Of a stretch of 64,000 bases of DNA, positions 8,420 to 17,890 are shown piece by piece (positions within the stretch are counted from its first letter, which is position 1; each line of letters starts with the position of its first letter). The translations under genes were made by a program, and so were the position numbers. The notes under the pieces were generated by a model that had not been told where the DNA came from, ran no database searches, and worked only from the letters and a program-made list of their open reading frames with translations. This stretch comes from Kiritimatiellia bacterium (lineage in GTDB: Bacteria; Verrucomicrobiota; Kiritimatiellia; CAIVKH01): the NCBI GenBank assembly GCA_027493775.1, contig JAOSKE010000001.1, positions 991,651 through 1,055,650 on the forward strand, read 5' to 3'.

Positions 8420-11400
8420 TTAGTGACCGATTCGCGCGAAGGGCGCGGTGAAGAGGTCCACATCACCCCACTCGAACGAGGAGTTGTAGCTCTCGACGCC
8501 GGGGCTATCCAGCGTCGTCTCGTCGTGCGGAAGTGAATCCATGCTCGAAACCGAGCCGGCGCCCACCATGACGCCCACGCCTGTGCCGGAATCCAACTGC
8601 GCTGCGGTAATGCCGAGGTAGCTCAACGGGATGCTCATCTCGTAGAAACTGTCGCGGCTGGTGCTGTGGCCTTCCGTCAGGAAGTTGCGATTCGGCGCAC
8701 TGCCATCAAAGCGATCATCTGCATCGCCGACGCCCCAGAGGCTGGTTCCGCCAAAGGTGTTCCCTTTCGCGACGGTAATGCCGGCCGCCGCGATGGTGTT
8801 GTAGTTGACGCCGCCGTCATCCACGGGGAACACGCCGCCGACTTCGCGGGAGATGTAGCCCTGCCAGAGACTGCCGGCGAGGTAGATCTGGTAGTCGGGC
8901 TTGTTCGCACCGGTCCAACTGTTCTGCTTGGCCCACATATCGGAGGTCGCGCCGCCGGATTTGGTGTCGAGAACGAGCCATTGAAGAATGCCGTCGTTGT
9001 TGGATATCTTTCCACCGCCGGCGCTGCCCGCGTTGGAGGGATCAATCACGTCGGTGACATCCACAAACTGCCACGCGATGTAGAGGTTGTCATCGTCCCA
9101 TGCCGCCCACATGTGGGTGAGATCAATCGGGGCCTCGTGCATCGTCCAGTTACTGCCGAGCGAACGGGGATCGTCGTTGGCCATGCCAAGGGCGATGAGG
9201 TTTGCATCGCTCCAGTCGGACGGACTGCCATCGATCGTTTTTGTTCCGCGTGTGCCGAGTGTGGGATTGGAGGAGTAAGGCTTGTCGCCACCCTGCTGAA
9301 CCGGCGGATTGGTGCTGCTGCTGATGGTCACACTGTAGTTCTGACCACCGTTGTTGTCCCAAACCTCCGTGCCGAAGCCATCCTTCATCATGATCGCGAA
9401 TTGGACGACGTCGCCGTTATTGAGGATGCCCAAGTCTTCATGCCACCAATCACCATTTTCCCAATCCGGAATTCGGGACATCGCCACCAGCGGCCAGGCA
9501 TTGGTGTCGCCCGGCTGCGGATTGACCTTGTACACGATGTGCGCCTCGACCGATGCGCCTTCCGGGTAACCGGCCGAGTTGATGAACACTTGGTTTTGTT
9601 CGCTAACCCAGTGGTGCGTTCCGGCAACCTGCGTAAGCGCCAACTGGCTTGCGGCTGTGAAGGTGTAGCCATACGCGCGGTTGTCGGTGACTCCGTGCGC
9701 GGTGCGTCCGTAGAGCGTGAGCAAGCCGGTTTGCTTGTTCGTCCAGCCGGCGCCGATCGTAATGACCTGGCCGTTGGTGAAGGTCGCCGGCGTGCCGCCT
9801 GCCACTGCGTAGGTCGAGGTGACGACGTTGTCGCCCGTGACGTGCAGTGTGACCTGAATGCCGCTGGCATTGGTGAAGGTCGTGCTGCCGGGGGAGGCGC
9901 TGACCGATACGGTTTCGGTTTCTGCGTCTTCGTCGTAGAAGCGGATGCGATAGAAGCCCTGCTCCTCGCCGTTGAGCTGAATCTGCTCGCCCACATCCAC
10001 ACCCTCGCCAATGTCATGGAATGGCTGGAAAAGGTTGGTGGTGAATTGCACCATGTAGCGGCGGCCGGCAGGTGCGCTGAAGGATAATGCGTTGCCTTGT
10101 CCTTGATTCATCAGCATCGCAGGGATGCTGTTGTCGGTCGGATCCAAGCCCATCATGTAGGACTCGAGATAGGTGTAGCCATTCGCCGCGAGATCGCCGG
10201 CGGGCGTGTTGACATCGAGGCCGTGACTGAGCAACCAGGCATCCGGCACACCGTCGCCATTGCTGTCGGTCGGCACAAGTTCACGGGTGATCGTGACGCT
10301 TGCGCTGAGCTGATCGCCCGCGCCGCCTGCGCCGGTGAGCGCCAGATCGTCAAAGTACATCTGTCGCTCGTCCTGCTTGTTATCGGTCGCATTGAAATAG
10401 AACTTGAAGCGAGTCGGCGCGCCGGCCGGAACGGTCAACGTCTGGTCATAGCTTTCGGAGCCATCGCGGCCCGTGCCCCACACGCGGATGCTGCCATTTG
10501 CCAGATACGTCATGTGCACCGTCATGGCCGCTGCTCCGTAGTTTGCGAACATGGTGTTGCCGTTGATGTTGATGGCCTGGCTGTTGCCCATGTTGATATA
10601 GATCAACTCCGTGTCGCCCGCCAGCAGACTGAAGCCACGATAGGAGTTCGAATAGTTGCTGTCCCAATTCACGCCCCACTTGTAGCTGAAGGTCGAGCCG
10701 ATCGGCATCGCCGTGGCGAAGGTACGTCCGACTTCTGCGTTCGCGCCGGAGTTCGGCGGATTGGCGTAGAAACCGAACGCATCGCCGCTGAATCCGCTGA
10801 TTCCCGCGTTGGTCGGCGAGCCGATGAAGACGCCCGCGTAGCCGGAGCCTTGCGAGTGATTGAACGTCCACGCGCCAAAGCCCGTGCCTTGATTGGACCC
10901 GTCCGTCCACGACCCACCATAGTTGAGCGCCTTGTCCTCCAGCGTCCCGCCTTGCTGGCCAGAGGTGGCACCGGAGATGGTGAACACGTTCGCGCCAACC
11001 GCGAGAGCGAGGTTCGTGACCGACCACGGAGTGACCGCGGCAAACTGGCCGGATGCGCCGGTCAGTGAGTTCGTCCACTTCAGGTTTCCATTCGTAATCG
11101 CGCCGGCGGTGCCCTGTATCGTGTAGGTCGAGACGTTGTTCGCCACGCTGATGTTGTTGGGGGGATTGGTGATCGCGAGGCCTGCGCCGCGGACCGTCAC
11201 CTGGTAGAAGGTTCCCCCGTTGTCTGCAACGGCCGCATTGGTGCCGCTTGTCGCGCGAATGTAGTACTGAACCACGGAACCTTCATCGAAGGTTCCGAGG
11301 TTGACGTTGTACCAATTGCCGCCATCGGAACTCCAATCGAGGTTCTTGGACATCGCGTTGGTTGCCCACGTGCCGCCATCCACGCGCACCACGGCGCTCA

Positions 11401-13603
11401 CACCGGACACCATGCCAACCGGCCCGACTTCCGTATCCAGATAGAGTGGGGTGGCGAAGGTCACCGAGCCGTCGACGGGGTAGTTCTTGGTGCCACGCAC
11501 CCAGAGCGAACTGTTCGGCGGGAAGCCGACGTCGAAGGAGTAGTTCTGACCGCCATTGTTATCAAAAACAGAGTTCGTTCCCGTTCCCTGTGCTTCGAAG
11601 AAGTAGAGAACGTGCTGACCGCCGACCAGTGCAAACGACTGGGCATTGTACCACTTGCCGCCTTCGCTGCTCCAATCGTTGTTGACGGCCATCGGCACGT
11701 AGGTCCAGTTTTGGCCGTTGTTGACCGAGTAGGCCACGCGAACGTTGGTCACGGAACCGGCTGGACCGGCTTCCACATTGTAATAGACGCTTGGCGGGAC
11801 AATCTGGCCATTTGGCGGATAGGTCTGGCCGTTGCGAACCCACAATTGCGGAGCGGCTGCGCCCGCGACGTAGATCTTTGTTTCTTTGCCCGTGAGGTTG
11901 ACGGAAAGTTTGCCGCCGCTGACGGTAATCTTGTCGTTCGTATTGAGCGCATTGACGAACTCTGTGCCGTTCGGCTTGCTGACCGACGGATTCACGGAGC
12001 TGTTGCCGTCGTTGTTGTTGATGACAACCAACGACTCTTCCTGGTCGTACACACGGCTGAACGCATAGACGTTATCCGCCCAGCGCTCCTGGAACGAACC
12101 GCGCGTCAAACTGGGGTGGGCGGCGCGTGCCTGGTTCAGCGCCTTGATGTGGAGATAGAGCGGGGCGTTCGTCGCCGCGAGTTTGTTGCCCTGCGCCGCG
12201 CCGGGCTGGAACCCCTTGTCGAACATGGTCTCGCGCTGCCAGTCGCCGTCATCCGGATTGTCTTGAGTGCGGTTGCTGCCGTTGTAGTGGCCGCCCTGAT
12301 CGAATGCGTGTTCCGTGCCGTAGTAGAGGCAGGGGACCGGCGTGGCCAGATAGAGGAAGCTCAGCGCCGGGCGCAATTTCCACACGTCGTTCTGCGTGTC
12401 GCCGCCGTTCATCAGCGCGATGCGGTTGAGATCGTGGTTGTCAATGAAGGCCACTAGGCGGTTTGCGCCTTCGCCATATTGGCTCTTGTTGTTCAATTGC
12501 TGTGTCAACTGGGCCGTGTTCTGGCCGTCCACGAAGACACTCTTGATGTTCTGGCTGAGCGGGAAGAACAGAGCGGAGTTGAACGAGTAGCCCGGGTCTT
12601 TGCAGAAGCTGGCGAGTGCGCCGTTGTCGTACGAAAAAAGCTCGCCGAAAAGAATGAAGTCGTTCTTGCCGCGAGAGGCCGCATGTTTGCGCATGTCGTC
12701 GGCCCACTGCTTGATCCAGTTGTATTCCATGTGCTTGATCGCATCCACGCGGAAGCCGTCGCAGTCCGTCGCATCAATCAAGTTCTTGAACGCCTTGGAG
12801 AGAATGCTCTGCACGGCGGGATCTTCCGTTTTGAGATCGTCGGTGCCCTTGAACTGGCCGATGAGGTTTTCGGGGGAGCAGTCCCAGCAATTGATCGTGC
12901 CGTTGTTGTGGAAGTAGTTGAGGTTGTCAAACGGAGCGGGGTGCTTGTTGTTCTGGTCCCACCAGCCAAATGTGCCGTTGCCGTTCGAGAAATACTGTTT
13001 GTCGTCCTGCTGGTTGTTGCCCCACAGACCGTTCTTGTCGGACATGTGGTTCGGCGCCACGTCGAGAATCACATAAATGCCGCGCGCGTGGCAGGCGTCA
13101 ATCAGGTCTTTGAGATCCTGAAATGTTCCCATCGCCGGATCGGCCTTGAAAAAGTTGTCTGGGTGATACTGGTGATAGGGCGTGTAGTTTGTGTCCTTGC
13201 CCTGATCGTTCTGCTGGACGCCGGAAACCCAAATCGCGCGCACGCCCATGCCGGAGAGATAGTCCAGATTGTTCTTCAACCCCTTCCAATCGCCGCCATG
13301 GTGATAGTTGCGGTTTTGCGGGAATGGTTTGCCTTCGACCTTCCATGAAGGCTTGTAGTTCGCAAGCTGATCTTCGCCGGAGTCAGCGAAGCGATCCGTG
13401 AAGAGCTGATAGATATTAACGTCGCGCCAATCTGCAGGGCTCGGGGTGTAGTTAAATCCTTGCTCATTCTCGCGCGTTTTCAATCCGTACGTTGGATCGT
13501 TCACGCCCCAATCGCCAATACCCGATTCTTCCGCGCCTGCAATCGCTGCAAAGCTCAACGCCAACGCGCAAACCAATCCTAACCGCATCTTCAGGGATTT
13601 CAT
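8420..13603 (-). CDS. Large secreted multimodular alpha-amylase (GH13)
   Basis: 1727 residues; ATG at 13603 follows TAGGAG. After a signal peptide (1-24) comes a GH13 catalytic domain (about 45-520) with the four conserved regions: DVAPNH (181-186), DGFRVDA with nucleophile D287, FGELF with acid/base E321, and FIDNHD with D391. Then follow a beta C-domain, two tandem CBM25-like starch-binding modules (about 585-695 and 695-808, each starting LWVR and containing a DWSS-GG-WYN block), a long beta region resembling a lectin-type sandwich, a calcium-binding-like DSNGDGVPDAW segment, a third CBM25-like module (about 1325-1430, ending WDNNGGQNYSV), and a C-terminal DOMON/CBM9-like domain (about 1445-1727). 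It should cleave internal alpha-1,4 bonds of starch outside the cell while bound to granules. The frame is intact over 5.2 kb. Confidence 0.9.
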   Translation of the reverse strand: MKSLKMRLGLVCALALSFAAIAGAEESGIGDWGVNDPTYGLKTRENEQGFNYTPSPADWRDVNIYQLFTDRFADSGEDQLANYKPSWKVEGKPFPQNRNYHHGGDWKGLKNNLDYLSGMGVRAIWVSGVQQNDQGKDTNYTPYHQYHPDNFFKADPAMGTFQDLKDLIDACHARGIYVILDVAPNHMSDKNGLWGNNQQDDKQYFSNGNGTFGWWDQNNKHPAPFDNLNYFHNNGTINCWDCSPENLIGQFKGTDDLKTEDPAVQSILSKAFKNLIDATDCDGFRVDAIKHMEYNWIKQWADDMRKHAASRGKNDFILFGELFSYDNGALASFCKDPGYSFNSALFFPLSQNIKSVFVDGQNTAQLTQQLNNKSQYGEGANRLVAFIDNHDLNRIALMNGGDTQNDVWKLRPALSFLYLATPVPCLYYGTEHAFDQGGHYNGSNRTQDNPDDGDWQRETMFDKGFQPGAAQGNKLAATNAPLYLHIKALNQARAAHPSLTRGSFQERWADNVYAFSRVYDQEESLVVINNNDGNSSVNPSVSKPNGTEFVNALNTNDKITVSGGKLSVNLTGKETKIYVAGAAAPQLWVRNGQTYPPNGQIVPPSVYYNVEAGPAGSVTNVRVAYSVNNGQNWTYVPMAVNNDWSSEGGKWYNAQSFALVGGQHVLYFFEAQGTGTNSVFDNNGGQNYSFDVGFPPNSSLWVRGTKNYPVDGSVTFATPLYLDTEVGPVGMVSGVSAVVRVDGGTWATNAMSKNLDWSSDGGNWYNVNLGTFDEGSVVQYYIRATSGTNAAVADNGGTFYQVTVRGAGLAITNPPNNISVANNVSTYTIQGTAGAITNGNLKWTNSLTGASGQFAAVTPWSVTNLALAVGANVFTISGATSGQQGGTLEDKALNYGGSWTDGSNQGTGFGAWTFNHSQGSGYAGVFIGSPTNAGISGFSGDAFGFYANPPNSGANAEVGRTFATAMPIGSTFSYKWGVNWDSNYSNSYRGFSLLAGDTELIYINMGNSQAININGNTMFANYGAAAMTVHMTYLANGSIRVWGTGRDGSESYDQTLTVPAGAPTRFKFYFNATDNKQDERQMYFDDLALTGAGGAGDQLSASVTITRELVPTDSNGDGVPDAWLLSHGLDVNTPAGDLAANGYTYLESYMMGLDPTDNSIPAMLMNQGQGNALSFSAPAGRRYMVQFTTNLFQPFHDIGEGVDVGEQIQLNGEEQGFYRIRFYDEDAETETVSVSASPGSTTFTNASGIQVTLHVTGDNVVTSTYAVAGGTPATFTNGQVITIGAGWTNKQTGLLTLYGRTAHGVTDNRAYGYTFTAASQLALTQVAGTHHWVSEQNQVFINSAGYPEGASVEAHIVYKVNPQPGDTNAWPLVAMSRIPDWENGDWWHEDLGILNNGDVVQFAIMMKDGFGTEVWDNNGGQNYSVTISSSTNPPVQQGGDKPYSSNPTLGTRGTKTIDGSPSDWSDANLIALGMANDDPRSLGSNWTMHEAPIDLTHMWAAWDDDNLYIAWQFVDVTDVIDPSNAGSAGGGKISNNDGILQWLVLDTKSGGATSDMWAKQNSWTGANKPDYQIYLAGSLWQGYISREVGGVFPVDDGGVNYNTIAAAGITVAKGNTFGGTSLWGVGDADDRFDGSAPNRNFLTEGHSTSRDSFYEMSIPLSYLGITAAQLDSGTGVGVMVGAGSVSSMDSLPHDETTLDSPGVESYNSSFEWGDVDLFTAPFARIGH

Positions 13604-13648
13604 CCTCGTTCTCCTAAATTGGGCCAACACACCACTCATTTGCAGGCC

Positions 13649-13677
13649 GTTGTACGCCTACATCCAGCCGAGGTCAA
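13649..13677 (-). promoter_or_regulatory. Candidate promoter of the amylase gene
   Basis: On the minus strand TTGACC (13677-13672) and TACAAC (13654-13649) are spaced by 17 bases, about 50 bases upstream of the amylase ATG. Confidence 0.5.
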
Positions 13678-13684
13678 GCATTTT

Positions 13685-13721
13685 ACTAAAACGCTTTAGT
13701 GATTTATTTTACAGCTGTAAA
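13685..13721. promoter_or_regulatory. Two palindromes upstream of the amylase promoter
   Basis: ACTAAAACGCTTTAGT (13685-13700) is a LacI/GalR-type operator shape with central CG, eight bases upstream of the -35 element. TTTACAGCTGTAAA (13708-13721) is a perfect 14-base palindrome next to it. Their position upstream of -35 would suit an activator or a looping repressor. No cognate regulator is present in the window. Confidence 0.45.
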
Positions 13722-13783
13722 TCGTTTATCCCAAATGAATAACGATGACGCTTTGTGAGTTTATGGAAATTATTTCACGTTTT

Positions 13784-13801
13784 CAGTAAAAATTTTTACT
13801 G
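13784..13801. promoter_or_regulatory. Perfect 18-base palindrome
   Basis: CAGTAAAAATTTTTACTG lies 28 bases beyond the stop of the peptidase-DUF2237 gene and about 180 bases upstream of the amylase. It could be an operator or, less likely since there is no loop, part of a terminator. Confidence 0.35.
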
Positions 13802-13829
13802 ACACGAAAATGTACGGACGCTTGGCAGA

Positions 13830-14699
13830 TTATTCCGAAAAAATAGCGTGTTCTTCCAGAAGAGAACGAGGAATTACACGGAGCGTGTTGATGTTTGTGG
13901 ATTCCAAAACAACTTGCGGAGCTACACCGGCGTCGTGCGCTTCTTTCCAACGGGATGCGCAAAGGCACCAACAGTCGCCGGGTTTCAAGCCGGGAAACAT
14001 CACCTCAGGGTTCGGCGTGGAAAGATCGTTCCCCCGCATACGCGAGAACTCCAGAAACTCCGCCGTCATTCGCACGCAAACCGTGTGTAGCCCCAAATCT
14101 TCCGGTCCGGTATGACAAAATCCGTCGCGATAAAATCCCGTGCGCGGGTTGTAGCAACACGGCTTCAGCTCAGTCCCAAGTACGTTCCTCTGCTTCACGT
14201 CACATTCCTTTTCGAGGCAAATAGGTTCCACCCCACCCGCTTCAATTTCACAGAAGCTTACACCAAATCCGCGCGTTCGCACGCGCCACTTCACCAGAAA
14301 AATCGGGGAGCACGCAAGGGCGATGAAGAGATGCAAAAGCGCAGCGCCAATGTTTCGCCGAATGGGAGTTTGTCGCGACGTCGCGTCCAATAACCCACAA
14401 ACAACACCCGCAAGTTCATCACGGCGCGGAGATGGACAATCCCATACAAGACGCGCATCCCCTTTGGTCCAACAGCGCGAACCGATGCGCAGAATTAATC
14501 TGTGCGCATACATCCGACCATACCGCTCAAAAACAACAACATCACCCCAACGCGCAGGCACTCGCGTTGTCGCAATAACCTTCACTCTCTGCGCCGACGC
14601 CCAACGCGGCCCCATACTTTCGCCACGCAGCGGAAGAACCATCTCGCCTACTGCGTCTAAGGCAGCTAGAACTTTACTCGTTGTTGCGTCATCGTCCAT
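13830..14699 (-). CDS. S24/S26-type peptidase domain fused to DUF2237
   Basis: 289 residues. Residues 20-105 look like a signal-peptidase/LexA-fold domain: LRGESMGPRW with candidate nucleophile S28, GDVVVF, HRL with H66 in the position of the basic residue of SipW-type enzymes, and TKGDA. A hydrophobic stretch lies at about 118-135. From about residue 170 the sequence is a full DUF2237 protein (NVLGTELKPC, GFCHTGPEDLG, HTVCVRMTAEFL, GNDLSTP, PGDCWCLC, ESTN), a small conserved bacterial family of unknown function. An internal GTG at 14198 with AAGGA eight bases upstream would start DUF2237 on its own. The join (about 135-168) looks like non-family sequence, so this may be two genes fused by a lost stop or indel. 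Confidence 0.65.
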   Translation of the reverse strand: MDDDATTSKVLAALDAVGEMVLPLRGESMGPRWASAQRVKVIATTRVPARWGDVVVFERYGRMYAHRLILRIGSRCWTKGDARLVWDCPSPRRDELAGVVCGLLDATSRQTPIRRNIGAALLHLFIALACSPIFLVKWRVRTRGFGVSFCEIEAGGVEPICLEKECDVKQRNVLGTELKPCCYNPRTGFYRDGFCHTGPEDLGLHTVCVRMTAEFLEFSRMRGNDLSTPNPEVMFPGLKPGDCWCLCASRWKEAHDAGVAPQVVLESTNINTLRVIPRSLLEEHAIFSE

Positions 14700-14720
14700 C
14701 GGCGCACAAAACGTAGCATA

Positions 14721-16715
14721 ATGAACGGGTTCATTTCGATACTACTCGCGGCAAAAAGCGCATTTGTCCTTTGCGCGCTTTTTTATCTGCCCGGCCTCGC
14801 GTGGGTGTGGCTCCTCCCCGCCCGCACGCGAATTGAACTCTGCGGCACAGCGCTCGTGATCGGCCTGTCCATCATTCTCATTCCGGCCATCGTCTTGGCC
14901 GAGATTGGACACTTCACAAGTACAGCCCTTTGGCTCTGGGCGGCGTTCGTCATTGCTGGCGGCCTCATCGCAGGTCAGATGGCAACCAGAAAAACAACGC
15001 GCTCGTGTGTCGCCTGTTTCCAGAACGGTTTCACCGGATTTTACGCGCTCATCTTGGCGCTCTGCGTCCTCTACAGCCTGCCCAACCGCGGCGAATGGAT
15101 CGCTGGAGGCTGGGATCCGGGCGTGAACATCAATCAGGGCCTTCTAGTTGCGAACACGGGAAGCGTTGCGCAGGCGCCCGACCCCATTCGCGCAAACGGG
15201 CTTCAGACTGCGCCAGACTCATTCGCGAGGCAGCTCGGATCGTTCACAGAAATCTTTCCCGGCGTTCCAACTGACCCGACGAGCGGTGCGATCACGCCTT
15301 ATTTCTATCGCGCCACTCCCACGCTCGTCGCGATTAGTAACCTCGTTGGTAGTCGAAGCGCCGCGCTGCGCGTCAATCATCTGACCGGACTTTTCGCGCT
15401 CACCATCTTCCTCGCGCTCCTCTCAACGGCGCGACTTCCACGGCTTGCCATTCTCGCCGGAGGTCTGGCGCTTGCGCTGCAACCGATCTTCATCGCGCAT
15501 ACCGCAATTCCAGCATCGGAGATGTTCGGCCTCGCAATCGTCTGCGCAACGGGACTGCTTTTGCTGCGCGAAGAGCGGGGCGCACAACCGCTTCTCGCGT
15601 TGACGCTCGCTCTCGGCGCATTGAACCGGGCGAGTTTCTTGTTTTATCAGACGTTTCTGCTCCTCATTCTCGTTGTATGGGATGCGAGCGATTCAAACCG
15701 ACGCCGCGTCACCTCGCGTCACCTCGCCCTCGCTGGCGCGCTGTTTGTCGGTCTCGCGTGGTACAAATGGGTCTCACCAACTTCCGTCTATAAAATTCGA
15801 CACCTCTATCCCCTTCTGACAAAGCTCGCGCTCGGCTCACTTTGTCTCACGCTGACTATTGACGGCTCACTTGTTGCGCTGCGACGCGCGCTTCCACGGT
15901 GGACGCGCTTCTTAACGCTGCTCGCCCCCCTCGCCCTCCTTGCGCGCGAGTTCACGTTGCAGGAACCGTGGGCAGAGTTTTTCGGAAACTGCAATGCATG
16001 GTTTGCCTATGCAACACCGGCAATCGCAGTGCTCGGTGCGCTCGGAATCCTCTGGCAGTTTCGCAAAAGTGCGCTCACGCCGTGGCTGCTCTGGCTATTC
16101 ACCGCGCTACTCGCCGTCCTGCTCCATCGTCATGCGGAAAATCTATATCCATGGGCAAGCAAACGATGGTTGGCCTATTCACCGGCGCTCCTGGCAACTG
16201 GAATCGCCTCGTTCTTGCACTCGGCAAACACGCTCCCGCGTCTCTTAAAAATGAGTTGTATCGCAGCGGTCTCACTAGGACTTTGCGCAACCCTCCCCCT
16301 CGCCCGCGAGGCGTGGCGCAACACGGAGTACAACGGACTCAACCAAGCGCTGCACACCGTCGCGTCTTTCATCGAAAGGGAAGACCTCGTCGTGACCGAT
16401 CACTTTCTCTGGGGTACTCCACTGGCGCTGGCATACGGACATGAAGTATTGGATGCGGAGTCGCTCCTTGCCGGACGTGGTGATGCGGAAGAAGCCATGC
16501 GCGCACTCAAAAATTCCGGTCGCCGCATCGTCCTCGTGAACTCCATTGATGACGACCTCGTGCGCTGGCCCGACGTATTCAAATCCGCCGTGCCATTGAT
16601 GGCGCCCGTCGAGCTGCACACGCGCACCATAATTCAGCATCGAAGCCACCGGATGTTTGACATGCGCGACGTGAGCTTTACATTCCAAGCCGATCTATGG
16701 CAGCCCTCCCAATAA
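14721..16715 (+). CDS. Polytopic membrane protein, glycosyltransferase-39-like
   Basis: 664 residues with about ten to twelve hydrophobic helices in the first 510 residues and a soluble C-terminal part (about 530-664). The first large loop contains GGWDPGVNINQGLLVANTG, the place where lipid-linked-sugar transferases of the PMT/ArnT superfamily carry their catalytic acid, and the C-terminal part has VVTDHFLWGTPLALAYG. The topology fits a membrane glycosyltransferase, but the signature is weak and I do not assign a substrate. It is divergent to the peptidase-DUF2237 gene (22 bases between starts) and its end overlaps the next gene by 19 bases, suggesting coupling. Confidence 0.6.
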   Translation: MNGFISILLAAKSAFVLCALFYLPGLAWVWLLPARTRIELCGTALVIGLSIILIPAIVLAEIGHFTSTALWLWAAFVIAGGLIAGQMATRKTTRSCVACFQNGFTGFYALILALCVLYSLPNRGEWIAGGWDPGVNINQGLLVANTGSVAQAPDPIRANGLQTAPDSFARQLGSFTEIFPGVPTDPTSGAITPYFYRATPTLVAISNLVGSRSAALRVNHLTGLFALTIFLALLSTARLPRLAILAGGLALALQPIFIAHTAIPASEMFGLAIVCATGLLLLREERGAQPLLALTLALGALNRASFLFYQTFLLLILVVWDASDSNRRRVTSRHLALAGALFVGLAWYKWVSPTSVYKIRHLYPLLTKLALGSLCLTLTIDGSLVALRRALPRWTRFLTLLAPLALLAREFTLQEPWAEFFGNCNAWFAYATPAIAVLGALGILWQFRKSALTPWLLWLFTALLAVLLHRHAENLYPWASKRWLAYSPALLATGIASFLHSANTLPRLLKMSCIAAVSLGLCATLPLAREAWRNTEYNGLNQALHTVASFIEREDLVVTDHFLWGTPLALAYGHEVLDAESLLAGRGDAEEAMRALKNSGRRIVLVNSIDDDLVRWPDVFKSAVPLMAPVELHTRTIIQHRSHRMFDMRDVSFTFQADLWQPSQ

Positions 16716-17365
16716 GCGCCCTCCGCTACCGCAGTTCTGTCCTCCAGAATCAGACCATCGCACCCGGCGCCTTTGAACTCGAGATGACGCGCGGCGGTTT
16801 TCTGTATCGGCCCGGCGATGAAATTGTCATCCACGGACGGAGCCAGCCGGAAGATCGCACCTACTCCGTTGTGAGCGGCGAAAATGATCCTACGATCAAA
16901 CTGCTTATTCGCATTATTCCCGAGGGCATCACCAGCCCGCTTTTGGCGCTTCTGAAACCTAAAGATACGGTTGAATTCACCGGCCCGACGGGCAGTTTTC
17001 AGTTGCGCGAACCTGATCGTCCCCTGTGGTTCATCGCCACCGGAACCGGCATCGCGCCTCTTCTCAGCTTCCTCCGCACGCACCCGAACATGCGCCCGAC
17101 CGTTCTTCACGGCGTCCGAACAGGCGAAGAGTTGTATTATCGCGATGAAGTGGAGCAACGCAGCGCGGCGTATTACCCCTGCTTGAGCCGCGAAGGCGAA
17201 CACCCGCAGCGCGTCACAGACGCGCTGAAGGAACTTGCGCCCCCGGCGGACGCCGACATCTACCTCTGCGGCGGGCAGCCGATGATTAACAGCGTTCGAA
17301 CCATTCTTTTGGAAAAGAATATCGCCTCCGACCGCATCATCACCGAACCGTATTTCTTCTGGTAG
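16697..17365 (+). CDS. Ferredoxin--NADP(+) reductase-like flavoprotein
   Basis: 222 residues in the FNR fold: an FAD-binding barrel with RTYSV (54-58, the RxYS FAD motif) and an NAD(P)-binding domain with GTGIAPLLSF, and later CGGQPMI, then the C-terminal aromatic end EPYFFW. No iron-sulfur or other electron-transfer domain is fused, so it should pass electrons between NAD(P)H and a separate carrier such as ferredoxin or flavodoxin in the cytoplasm. Length matches short bacterial Fpr proteins. It overlaps the upstream membrane-protein gene by 19 bases. Confidence 0.85.
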   Translation: MAALPISALRYRSSVLQNQTIAPGAFELEMTRGGFLYRPGDEIVIHGRSQPEDRTYSVVSGENDPTIKLLIRIIPEGITSPLLALLKPKDTVEFTGPTGSFQLREPDRPLWFIATGTGIAPLLSFLRTHPNMRPTVLHGVRTGEELYYRDEVEQRSAAYYPCLSREGEHPQRVTDALKELAPPADADIYLCGGQPMINSVRTILLEKNIASDRIITEPYFFW

Positions 17366-17432
17366 CGCACCCTCGCGTAAATCCCTCCATTATCTCCTTG
17401 CGTTCCTCGCATCGAATCGCTATTTTCAAATT

Positions 17433-17879
17433 ATGAATAGTTCACGAGATGAACAACCTGCTCCGGCGATGCGGCTGGCGGAATTGATGCCGCGCCTGTG
17501 TCGCGCAATAATGCGGCGCGAATTTTCGTGCGTGGACGAGGCGCGCACCACGGCTCAACAGATGTGGGCGCTGGAAATCATCCACGAGCAAAAGGAATGC
17601 CCACAACGCTTGCTTCTAAGTGCGCTCCAACTCAAAGCTTCCACGGGAACCATTTTCGTGGATCGGCTTTGCAAAATGGGACTGGCGAAACGCGCGGAGA
17701 ATCCGAACAATCGCAGAGCCATCCTGCTCACGTTGACACGCAAGGGCGAAAACCTGCTCGCGCGGACAATGGAGCGTCGCGGCGCGGAAGCAAAAAAGCT
17801 ATTTGCCGCCCTCCCGGCTGCGCGGCGGCGAGAGTATGTCGCCGTGCTGGAATCCCTGCTTGGGGCGTTAAAAGTTTGA
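17433..17879 (+). CDS. MarR-family transcriptional regulator
   Basis: 148 residues with a winged helix-turn-helix: recognition region LKASTGTIFVDRLCKMGLAKR and the wing NPNNRRAILLTLTRKGENLL, which is characteristic of MarR proteins. Flanking helices would form the dimer interface. The TolC-type gene starts 12 bases after its stop, so the two are likely co-transcribed and the regulator probably controls the efflux or secretion gene, as is common for this family. The ligand is unknown. Confidence 0.88.
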   Translation: MNSSRDEQPAPAMRLAELMPRLCRAIMRREFSCVDEARTTAQQMWALEIIHEQKECPQRLLLSALQLKASTGTIFVDRLCKMGLAKRAENPNNRRAILLTLTRKGENLLARTMERRGAEAKKLFAALPAARRREYVAVLESLLGALKV

Positions 17880-17890
17880 AGGAGAATAAA

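Noticed and set aside
8666..13348. Long plus-strand open frames (8666-10087, 10097-11068, 11612-12457, 12479-13348) opposite the amylase
   Set aside because: Antisense shadows of a GC-rich coding frame; no domains, no ribosome-binding sites, and the minus-strand frame is unbroken and clearly real.
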